DNA from: Phytoseiulus persimilis
Lineage: Eukaryota > Arthropoda > Arachnida > Mesostigmata > Phytoseiidae
Assembly (NCBI GenBank): GCA_037576195.1
Contig: CM075102.1
Location: forward strand, 48,232,745 to 48,296,744
Direction of reading: 5' to 3'
Length of the DNA: 64,000 nt
Part shown: positions 47,301-55,945 of the stretch, piece by piece
Numbering within the stretch: position 1 is the stretch's first letter
Layout of the letters: each line of letters begins with the position of its first letter
Program-made: the position numbers and the translations under genes
The notes under the pieces: model-generated
Database searches by the model: none
What the model was told of the DNA's origin: nothing
What the model saw: the letters and a program-made list of their open reading frames with translations, nothing else

Positions 47301-48660
47301 AGTTCGCTTGGTTGCCTGCCCGCTCGCTCGTTCGTTGGTCCTTCCGATTGAGCAGCAGCGATCTCTCCGAGAACCGGGTTAAGCTGCTACCGCTAGCGGC
47401 AGCCGGGCGTCGCGTAAACATTCCGCGTCGGGTATGGCTGGCGGCGAATAGCAGCGGCTCTACGAACGGCAGCACCATGAGTAGAGACTGTAAAGTTCGC
47501 GAACGCCGGAGCAGATACGCCGAGAAGATTCGCGGACCGATCTGGGGAGACCCGAATCCTTAGATCATCGATTCTCGAGAGTTCCGGAGGGAGAAAATGA
47601 TTATATCACGCGTGTTCAGGATTTCGGCGTCTCATCGGCATTCCCTAGGTGCTCGGATTTGGGGACTCGGAAAAATGAATGACGAACGGCTTCAATGTTA
47701 ATGAACTACCAGACGTTCGCTCTGGGGAGGGGGTATCGGAGGGGAGGACTTGTAGTTCTTGTACGAGCTCGGGGGAAGCCAGCCTTCCGATGAGTGAATG
47801 GTCCATTCAAACGGAAGGACAAGTCGTTAGAATGTCCCAAACACGGTTGGCGACAGTTCTCGATTCGAGCGGAAGAACAACAACCTCGCAAAGTCGACAC
47901 GTGACGCGCAAGGGAGCTTTATAAACAACACCGGAGCTGATAGCAGTTGCAAACGAAACAACAAGTATCTTGGAGCAACGGCACCCGTCCTCGAATCTGT
48001 CGAGATGGCCCGGAAGTGCCCAAGTTCCACTAACCTGTACTGTAAATGTCGAGGATCCCAAAGGCACGGTTCCTTCCGAACGAGTTTGATGAGTTTCATG
48101 TTCGAACCGGGGGTATGATACACTGGACCCGTTCCTGCTGCTCCTCCCCCTCCACCTGCACTCCCGTTAGCGGTGTTTGTCTTGTTCCCCGGCTTTTCCT
48201 TCTTGTTGGTACTTGTACCGTTGCTGCTGTTACCGTTGGTGCTGGTACCGTTGGAGACCGGAGTTGCAGGCGACGGCGTAGCTTCGGCTTCGCTGCACGT
48301 CGCTTCAGGAGACTGCGACTCATCGGTCGCCATGAGCGCTTTCGATGCCGCAGCAGCAGCTGCTGTAGCTGTTGTGGTTGTTGTTGTCGCTGTCGCCTCC
48401 GTCGTCGTCGTTGCCGCTTTTTTCGTTTTGCCTTTGGTCGTCACTGTTCTAGGGGGTTTTCCTGGCGACGTTGTCGTCGTCGTCGTCGTCGACGTCGTCG
48501 TTGCTGTTGTCGGTGCTGACGGTGTTGTCGTCGATTTGGTGGTCACAGGCTGCAGACTTTCCTCTTCGTCTATCTCGTTGTTGTTGTCTTCTTCCTCTTC
48601 TGCCAGGACGACTTCGGATTGATCCTCGTTGTCAAGCGTTGTGAGAAGACTGCGCAGCAT
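43951..48660 (-). CDS. Two-MADF-domain transcription factor with BESS-like C-terminus (five coding exons)
   Basis: Exons in transcript order: 48660-48035, 45705-45387, 45339-44936, 44814-44501, 44399-43951. They join in frame to 2112 nt, 703 residues. MADF domains are Myb/SANT-like DNA-binding folds typical of insect and chelicerate factors such as Adf-1. MADF-1 (about 189-287) is split by intron 1: LIKLVRKEPCLWDPRHLQY on one side, DSAKKDKCWEEIARQVAMEI and RQRWKSLRDTFTKKVRK on the other. MADF-2 (about 362-440) has ELIHYMRDYPLLWNRKDPSF and TWSEIQNKINMLVKKF. A C-terminal block (about 588-632) with SFTSWIKAYLATVEADDLDK resembles a BESS interaction motif. The N-terminus is acidic then Thr/Ala-rich. 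A Ser/Thr/Gln-rich stretch precedes the C-terminal block. The protein should be nuclear and sequence-specific. Confidence 0.85.
44501..44814 (-). CDS. MADF gene coding exon 4 (Ser/Thr/Gln-rich)
   Basis: Acceptor TTTCCCGTAG; encodes MPHIEMEEGEEVKSVTVSTT, SVAPAVSPLPQKAAAPATPA and IKIITVAPNSAQNFAL. It ends CTGG|GTGAGT, phase 1. Composition suits an activation-type region. Confidence 0.8.
44936..45339 (-). CDS. MADF gene coding exon 3 (acidic linker and MADF-2)
   Basis: Starts after a GAGTAG acceptor that follows a 47-nt intron. It encodes SWFSESITNRYFPQQPLDCD, an acidic run, then MADF-2. It ends EPMDSDE at a GTAAGT donor, phase 2. Reading on without splicing would terminate at once (TAA). Confidence 0.8.
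45387..45705 (-). CDS. MADF gene coding exon 2 (rest of MADF-1)
   Basis: Acceptor CCCTTGCAG; the first base completes Arg from exon 1, then DSAKKDKCWEEIA, HARQRWKSLRDTF and GEDPCQWKYFQQLKFLE, all standard MADF positions. The donor is AAT|GTGAGT, phase 0. Confidence 0.88.
45706..48034 (-). other. MADF gene intron 1, with a possible alternative 5' exon
   Basis: 2.3 kb of GC-rich DNA between exons 1 and 2. A frame at 45845-45706 starts with ATG and runs in frame straight into exon 2. It would give a protein lacking the first half of MADF-1. A short acidic frame (46030-45842) starting MAATCSTTRSCQELNLRAWQ overlaps that ATG by four bases (ATGA). Either could belong to an alternative promoter, but the full MADF-1 needs the distal exon. 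Confidence 0.55.
48035..48660 (-). CDS. MADF gene coding exon 1 (acidic and Thr-rich N-terminus, start of MADF-1)
   Basis: ATG at 48660 opens MLRSLLTTLDNEDQSEVVLA followed by an acidic run. Long Thr/Ala runs and an Asn/Gly/Ser linker then lead to LIKLVRKEPCLWDPRHLQY. The open frame extends further upstream without an ATG, through GC-rich trinucleotide repeats, so this Met is the first available. The donor is AG|GTTAGT, phase 2. Confidence 0.8.
48471..48505. repeat. (GTC)n tract encoding polythreonine
   Basis: GTC/GTT triplets on the plus strand are ACN Thr codons in MADF exon 1. The Thr-rich segment is therefore a translated microsatellite and may vary in length. Confidence 0.8.
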
Positions 48661-49300
48661 CTGCAAGCGGGCGGACGAGTGGACGAGCAACGACGAGTGC
48701 CAGCGGCGGCAACGGTGGTGGTAGCTGCTGTGTCGGCGGCGGCGGCGGCGGCGGTGGTGGTGGTCAGTCGGTGTCTCCACTCCCGCACTGGCAGCAGCAG
48801 CAGCGGCGGCGGCGGTAGTTGTAGCGGTGGCGGCGACTGGTGGTCGTCGTCGTCGTCGTCGTAGAGGAGGTGGCCTTTCGAGTGAGGCGAACCAGTGAAC
48901 CAAACTTCCAACGGACGACCGTTAGGCGAACCGACGAAACAACGAAAACGGCGGGCGGACTGGCGGCCAGCGAACAAACGAACGAGCGTACCAAACGAGC
49001 GAACCTATAGCGAGCGAGCGAGCGCCAAGCGGAGCGCGAGTCCCGCGCGGCGGCGGGCGAGGCTTCGCCCCTGCCGAGCGCCCCGCGACTCTCACCCGAC
49101 GACAACAACAACCCGCGACGGCGTTCGTAGTCCACAGCGGCAGCAGCCGCCGCAAACGCCCCAGGCTCCCCAGCGACAGGGAGAGAGACCCGCCGCGTCC
49201 ATGGATAGCAGCAGTCGTAGCACCGAGCTTGACGTCGACGGGAGTCGGAGGCAGCGAGTCTAGCGCAAATCAAAAGACTCTGGTGTCCAGACGTTTAGCG
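48661..49300 (-). promoter_or_regulatory. 5' UTR / promoter region of the MADF gene
   Basis: GC- and CpG-rich DNA upstream of the MADF start codon, with trinucleotide arrays and direct CGAACGAGCGA-type repeats around 48960-49030. No TATA box was seen. Its composition contrasts with the AT-richer intergenic DNA beyond 52 kb. Confidence 0.4.
48734..48863. repeat. Trinucleotide repeats in the MADF 5' UTR
   Basis: Three successive arrays: GGC/GGT at 48734-48763, GCA then GGC at 48791-48816, and GTC at 48842-48863. They lie just upstream of the chosen ATG, within the probable 5' leader. Confidence 0.75.
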
Positions 49301-52300
49301 TGGTCGATGACACGCTCATTCGTAACGTCGAGGTCGCCACTCGTGCGCCTGACGTTACAGCGACGATCGCTGCGGGGTCGAACTGGTCGAGCCGGGATTC
49401 TCGAAGGTCCAAGCGAGTCGACACGCGGGCGAACTATTCCCTTCGTTTGCGACTCGGTCGCCGGCGAACCAACAGTCAGCGATGCGCCTTGGAGCGCCGC
49501 GGACTCTCCGATCCAGTCAACCAGCCAGCCAGGCAGGCAAGCAGGCAGGCAGCCCACCGACGCGTGCGTTTCCTCTCCCTTGCCTTCTCAACTCGCTGTG
49601 CGCGCGCAGCGCTCAGTCGAGCCTCGAAGTCTTCGAGGAGACGCGAATTTCGACACGTCGACCGCTACGGAACCGAAAACGCGGCTGTTAGCGATGACAG
49701 ATGTTATTCCAGAACGCTCTTAGATGTCAACGCTGTTGGTCAACGGGGACGCTTATTCCTCTGCTATTCCTCGGTATCAGCCATTATCAGGCCTGAGAGC
49801 AGTCGTTTTCAGAATCGGCAGAATCTGTCGAGAAGTCGTCGGAGAGAATCTCTCCCCGACAGTCCGGATTTCGTTAAACTGTTGTTCAGAGAGATCAGCG
49901 TGGTCGGCGGACACGTGCGGAGCATCATATGGAAATGCCGACAGGCGAGGAAAACGAGAGAGGGATCTCGAGAAAGGGAACGATCATCTATATTTGTTCA
50001 TTTTCAAATAACCACTATCGGGATCGAGGAGCTCGGGGAGCCGGAAGTTGGGAATGAGCCTTACGTACTCCGCAGGGACGCGGGGGATCGATTGAACCTG
50101 TCGGGGCGCTTACTCTATTTCCTTCTTCGATTTCGTTCGTATCTTCAAAATCTAGAGGTTTTCGGATCCGCAGATGTCAAGCCTGAAGAGGAACAGAAGA
50201 CATGAAATCCCGCTCGGTTCCGCCGGAGGCCGATAGCGAACGAGACTCCGGGTTCGCGTCAGGCGTCGAAGTATAACCGAGGCGGTGTTCCAAGTTTGGG
50301 CGGGATCTGAATCATATGAAGTCTCGATGAACTCTCGGAATCCCACTCGAAGGACATCGAGATCCCCTCCGGCCGGGTCCTGGAGAGCTCCTCCGCCCGA
50401 AAACCGGAAGAGGGAAGGGGTCGATTTTCGAACGATGATGCCGCTGCTCAAACAACTCGACAGCGGAGCGACGTGGCAACGGTGGGGGCCTCTATTCAGG
50501 GGATCCGTGCGTGAAATGTATCAAGCGGGTATTCTCGTTTGCCCACGCTGTCGTCATACGGGAAAGATTGTACGTGAACTCTCATAGAATTCCATGATAC
50601 GCGGTTCAAACGATCACGTGTTCGTACAAACAGTAGTGAGTGACTCGACCCAGCGGTAGATACAGTTGTAGACTGTCAAATAAGTCACGACGATGAGTGA
50701 TCGCAATCCCAGCGTCCCGCTAAGTCGCTCCGTCGTGCGGGAAGCTGCCTTCAGTTGTCTCGGTCGGATGGATCGTCTCGTCGGTCGATTGAAGCGAGAG
50801 AGACCGTCGAACACCGGCTGGACGGTGGGTCTCGGCTCCCGCTCGCTTGCTCGTAGACTCTGACGCTTGCCCGTTCGCTTCTCTTGCCACCAACAGAGCT
50901 ACCGCTTCGAGAGGTCGGAGCTTGGGCTCGCAGCCGTTGACAGGCGAAAGAAAGGAAGGGCGTCACCCCTCTCTTCCCCCCTTTTCCCCAATGCCGCGGT
51001 GGGAGCCCGCACGGTCCCGCTCTGCTGCGGCTGCTGTTCCCGAATCAAAGGTTGACAAGATGACCGAACCGAGAGCTGCCGGAGAGCCCACAGCTGCGGC
51101 TCTCGTTTCAACAGCCCAAGTTTGTTCGATTGCGAAACGAGTCAGGACTCACCGAATCCATACTTAGCAAGAACCAAACGAAAGAACGCGACCCGCTCTC
51201 TGTTCGGTGGAAGGAGCGATGCCTTTCTCCCCTTCTCCAGTTTCGCCCGGAATGTTTCGGGAAACCAGACGGCAGAGGCTCAAGATATCCGCGCTATCAA
51301 AGTTGAGCTGTTTGTGCGAGAACGTTTTCTGCCCCAAACTCTTCATCAACGAAGAAGTTCGTCTGTTTCTCGATTCTAGGGCTTCCTTCAGTATATTAAC
51401 ACTTGGCACGAGTCTCAGGGCGAACCATTCCCGTTCACTCAGATTGAAAAAAAGAAGACCTCAGCACGACTTACGAGGGTCCGAAGCGGTTGAAAATCTC
51501 CAAGATCAAGCCCGATCTGGAATTGTATTAACCTTTGGACGAACAATGGACACTCGCGGCGTTTTTCGGAGGATATAAGCGCGCATTTCCTAACAGATCG
51601 TCGAGTGCATGGGATCCGCGGAAAATCGAACCGTTCGCTCTCGATTCATACGAGCTTCTTCGTTCTCACGACGCGACGAATTGCCGCGGCGTGGCTCCTC
51701 GCCTCGCGCTACCGACGCGTTAGTCTTGACCACAGCTCGGAAAGCGTAGCGTTGGAGTCTACGCGCGCAAAAAGCTCTCGTCAAATATCGCTGTTTCTGA
51801 CTTTCTTGAGGCAGTGAAGTTGCCAGGCGCATCCCGTGCCTGAAGAGTTCCGTGAGCACATTCCCATCCTGACCCTCGTTGTGACTTTTAGGGTCTGTAC
51901 CACCGATCGATCCCTGGAAATTTCGGTACTTTGACATGGTTCATGCGGTTCTTCGAGCAGCAGCCCGTACCCATCATTTTGGTGTTCATCAGGTCTCTAT
52001 TGCTCCAGACATATTGAGTTCAATATTTCAGGGAGACTGCGAGCAATAACGTCCTATGGAGTTTGATACCATCGATATGTGTCCTTCTCCGTGGCAGAGT
52101 CATCTCGATAACAATTTCATGGGTTCTGAGGAGGATGTTTAGGCGTACAGAACCAGGACAACCTATCGGACGAACTCGGCTCGCCTCTGTCCGAGATGTG
52201 GAAAAATAAGGCCCTCTCTTGATAGTATGTGTTTTAGTAGCAGCATCGTTGCGACTCTCTGAAAATTCCTGAGATACCTCTTCCCGTCCCCGTGGGAACC

Positions 52301-52840
52301 TCCCGCTTGAATCCGGGCTCGACGAGACAAGAACATTGATTATGGCTTCATGTCGATCACAAGTGAATTTTTGGAGTAACACCATCGAAAGATGAGAGAC
52401 ATTGACCACTATATTTGAGCCATCTCTGGGCTCCTTGCGAGCCCCGCAATGGTCATTTCTCCCGAGCGGCTCTTCGGCTGAACTCACTGAGAATTCACAA
52501 GCAGGAGGATCACTCCTGAATAGTTCTGCATTTTTCTTCGAGGTCTTGCTAACATTGAGAGGAACTTATCTTAACGAGTCGAAAAATGGCTGGCGATCTT
52601 AGTCACCCCTTTTCCACTCGTCACTGCTCGACGAGGCGGGGTTGGGAGTATGTTCGTTGGCGAAGAGAACCATAAGTGGCTGAACTGTCCGAATATTAAA
52701 TGCTGATGTGGATTCGGCAAGTTTCGATTTCCACCGGAAATCACCCTCAGCCAGTTATCCGCCCTTGATTTCTAAAAGCATCCCTATCAACGAACGAATA
52801 TTCCATACGAACGTCTCCCATGTTTCGAGGCGTCATCATA
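49301..52840. other. Intergenic region without a supported gene
   Basis: A 301-codon plus-strand frame at 49300-50205 begins with GTG and contains no internal Met. A 155-codon minus-strand frame (52020-52487) is close to what chance allows. A GC-rich patch at 50.9-51.1 kb holds a plus-strand frame starting MPRWEPARSRSAAAAVPESK at 50990. That might be a first exon, but no partner exon was found. Confidence 0.4.
49520..49555. repeat. CAGC/AGGC tetranucleotide tract
   Basis: Imperfect CCAG then GCAG units upstream of the MADF gene, of the same class as the tracts in Tbx20 intron 1. Confidence 0.8.
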
Positions 52841-52986
52841 CAGTACAACCTCGATTATTTCGGGCAATCGATGCGGAAAAAGCTCGAAATATTCGTAAGT
52901 TGGAATATTCGAGATTGAATTGTCTTTGAAATCCAAACGATTCCGATTGTATCAGAATCGAAGTCGAAATAATCTAGGTTGTACTG
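52841..52986. mobile_element. Short non-autonomous DNA transposon (MITE-like)
   Basis: A 146-nt AT-rich element is bounded by inverted repeats: left 52841-52862 starts CAGTACAACCTCGATTATTT, and the right end (52965-52986) is its reverse complement with one mismatch in 22. Termini of the form CAGTA..AACCTCGATTAT recall Tc1/mariner-pogo/Tigger elements. A TA precedes the left end, as expected for a TA target duplication, but the right flank is CC, so the second TA is missing or mutated. It has no coding capacity. Confidence 0.75.
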
Positions 52987-52989
52987 CCA

Positions 52990-53062
52990 TTGAGATAATC
53001 GAGGTGAGAACCCGAATGGTTGAAATGATCGGGGTTGAAATAGTCGAGGTTGTACTTCAACT
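52990..53062. repeat. Extra copies of the MITE terminal motif
   Basis: Just outside the MITE's right end the motif GATAATCGAGGT, then GATCGGGGTTG, then GAAATAGTCGAGGTTGTACT recur in direct orientation with the right terminus. This suggests tandem amplification of the end or nested insertions of related elements. Confidence 0.55.
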
Positions 53063-55157
53063 CCGACTAGTTCCCTAACTCGTGGCCGGCTCTCTCATCG
53101 AACGCGACCACGGCGAGTCCGATCCGATGAAATTCTACGTTTTCCGCATCACTTCAAGGGTTCACTCCCATTTACTCCTCCCATGTATCGAACACAGGAG
53201 GTGGATCGATCAGCAGGTGAAAAAGGCTCTGGCTCCGGGCGAGAAATCGTCGTGAGCGGGAACAGTGGTGGAGTTTGTTCCCGCGATGATTTGGAACTCG
53301 AGCAATCCGGAGAACTTCTTTAATACTATAGAAGACTCGAAATGGATCACGGATGCGTGCGTATGACAGTTTTTTCAAACCCATCGCCGCTCTCTCTCCA
53401 AGTTTTGTGAGCTGGAGGGGAGTCTGAATGAGTCGTGTCCTCCAGATGTTCCATCTGATGCTCTAGAAGAGGTCCTGCGTTCCAATGAATGCCCGGAAAA
53501 GGTAGCAAAAGTTAACACCTGAGCATGGATCATGTATTCGTCCACGGCTTCGGGAAGCTGACTTTGTTGGTGATTGCCTAAAATCGGAGTGTATCCTTTC
53601 CCGCCGGAAGTGCGCCAGGAATTTCTGTAGATCAAACATGTCTGGAGCTGAGTGGATGACGTGGCCAATTCAACCAACCTAGTTATCATTTGTATTCACG
53701 CTCTCGAGAGAAGTAGGAACTCAGCCCGTGGGAAATCCAGAACCGGAATCAGCGAATGATCCAACGTTCGAGCCCACTGAGAAAGGACGTGCCCGGCGCA
53801 AGACCAGGGGCCCTTGTTTTGAGCCTTTCCAGCAGTGGTGTGAAACAGCCTCGTAGGTTCTGTAGGGGCTTTTGCAAGGAGTACCGTACACGGTCTCAGT
53901 CATCGAGAACGTTTGTAGGGGAGGGGAGATGAGGAAAAGCCGTTGGGACGAGGCAGGGCGAGGGGTCTCATGCATGATGCGATCTCGGGTGATTCTTCAT
54001 TGAACTGCTTTGAATAACCCACAAAGCTCATGAGTTCATGGAGCACATTTCTCTCTGAAACTCATCATGTGTGAAGTGATGAAGCCATAGATGAAGGTGC
54101 TGCTCCAAGCCCTCTCGGGTGTTCCAGAGTTCTATATTGATCATATTACAATGATTTTCCCCCCAAAATTTGAGATGACCCATGCCCGTGGCCCGTAGGA
54201 AGCGGAAGATCCAGGGCAGAATGTTAACGAATCGGGAGTTTTATGTCCGTGGAGCCATACCCGTCTCTCGCCGACCGTCATTGCTCTCTGTCTCTCCGTA
54301 TTAAATAGAAATAGTGTACGAGCATTGCTGATGCCTGAATTTTTCGCCGGGACACGCGTCTCACAGACGGGTGCGTTTTCCTCCCGGATGGTTCGAGCAG
54401 GTGAGCTCAAGGCCGGTCCGGATCTCGTCGGGATATCACACAATCGTGATGGAAAAGCCTCAATCATTTCAACCCCGAAATTTCTCGCTCCAAGCACCCG
54501 ATGGAGGATACCCTCACATCATGAACTCCGCGCTGCTCACTCTCAATTTCGTTCAAGTTTTCGGAGAGCGTATTTGTATGCAAACGCTCAAGTTTCCCGG
54601 AATGAATCCTCGGGTTCGGGCAATTCGTTTGGGATCTGTGGGCCCAATTATCGGTAGGACGTGTTCCATGTCTACGGAAACCCCCGGAGCTTATAAATCC
54701 CTATTTTGCGGTCGAATACCAGGAACTCCACCCAAATGTCCCAGCAGTACAGCGGAGTCGTTTTCAATTTGGGGAGCACCGCTGGACACTTTCCCAGAAA
54801 GTTGGATTTTTCGTCGCTCTCATGTTTCCATGATTCGTTTTCTACGACGCCACATCGTCTTCCTGGGTGACAGGACAGAGGAGAGGTATTCTCTGCCTCA
54901 GAACGATTGCCGGTTCTTTGAAGACAGGGTGAAAGGTCTCGGCCTCAAGATGATATCTGCCATGGTCAAACGTGCCTACTTTGATCATTTTCGATCGCTA
55001 CTATGCCAATTTATAATGATTCATTACAGGAAGGACGGAACATGAGCATTTTCAAAATGCATGCCATCTCCTTTAAAAGAGAGGTCGCGACCTGACTTTC
55101 TCCAACTCAGAAAGGACGCCTATATCAACCCATCTAAAACGTTCTCTCGCGGTTGAG
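53063..55157. other. Region with no confirmed gene
   Basis: The longest frame is plus 54371-55045 (224 codons). It has no recognisable domain and is only slightly longer than chance would allow in 64 kb. Everything else is short. Confidence 0.4.
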
Positions 55158-55739
55158 GTACTCCCGAGCGGACGAAGGGCTCGCCAGAGAAACGAACGTG
55201 AACTCCGCACATCTGAATAACGTTACGTTCCGTGTGTTCCGTCCGGAATCGAAATGCAAAAAGGAGATTCAATCTTCATTGCACGGTGGTCATTATTTAC
55301 TTCACTTCGAATCTCGCGATGTGTTTTTCACGAAGGCCGAGTCCCACAGTTCGCCAGGGAGCAGGCATGGAGTCAGAGCAATACTCGTCAGGAGAGATCC
55401 GGAGAGGGCCCAGGAGGCGATGAAGATTGAAATCATCTTTCCAATCCAATTCTGGATGACAACCACGCCACGAAACGACACCCAATGGTCCGAGTATGAG
55501 GTAAATTCATGAGGTGCTCTTTGTCCAGTGTCCCTAGAGTGGTCCAGATTCAAAGCCGGATAGCTGCTCTCCAAATTCTGTGTAAATATTGTTCTGATAC
55601 ACCAGAACAGAAGGCCAGGTTGCCGGCTAACTACGGGGCATTTCATTCTCAGGGCCAAGACTCTTCACCCGATGGGAACGGAGCCGGCGATCGTTTTGGG
55701 GGGAAGAAACACTTCCGTTTTGATGCTTCGATTGAATGA
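55158..55739 (+). CDS. Tentative 3' end of a plus-strand gene (two exons), family unknown
   Basis: Candidate exons 55158-55500 and 55653-55739 are phase-matched (GAG|GTAAAT donor, TTTCATTCTCAG acceptor). The first reads NVTFRVFRPESKCKKEIQSS, HGGHYLLHFESRDVFFTKAE and GVRAILVRRDPERAQEAMKI, with alternating hydrophobic residues like a beta-rich extracellular domain. The second is a 28-residue Gly/Asp-rich tail ending HFRFDASIE and TGA. An AATAAA follows at 55844. No earlier exon was found, so this is a weak prediction. Confidence 0.28.
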
Positions 55740-55777
55740 ATAGACAGCTTTAAGGAACATGGTACAAAGATAAAAAA

Positions 55778-55783
55778 TTTATT
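55778..55783 (-). terminator. Poly(A) signal AATAAA for Jagunal
   Basis: Minus-strand AATAAA about 80 nt after the Jagunal TGA, in an A/T-rich run. Confidence 0.75.
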
Positions 55784-55843
55784 CACTTTCTCATTTTCAA
55801 CGCAGCTCCCTGAGCACCATACACACATTCAACTTGCTTCATA

Positions 55844-55849
55844 AATAAA
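55844..55849 (+). terminator. AATAAA on the plus strand
   Basis: Would serve the tentative plus-strand gene ending at 55739. If used, its transcript end would overlap the Jagunal 3' end. Confidence 0.3.
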
Positions 55850-55864
55850 TCGAGACGACGTATT

Positions 55865-55945
55865 TCAGTTCACTTTCCGGGCAGTTGTCGCGCGCTGCCA
55901 CGCGAGTATCAGTCTTAGAGCAAAATACAACGAGAATGCATGGAC
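55865..55945 (-). CDS. jagn: Jagunal exon 5
   Basis: 26 codons [18 protein letters not shown] with tail TTARKVN and TGA. Acceptor TGCTCTTCCAG. Confidence 0.94.
   Translation of the reverse strand, partial: VHAFSLYFALRLILAWQRATTARKVN

Noticed and set aside
48046-48622. Plus-strand frames rich in Val/Arg/Cys opposite MADF exon 1
   Set aside because: Antisense shadows of the ACN/GCN codon runs of the real exon.
49300-50205. 301-codon plus-strand frame upstream of the MADF gene
   Set aside because: It opens with GTG, contains no internal Met, is Arg/Ser-rich and sits in GC-rich DNA where stops are scarce. No domain seen.
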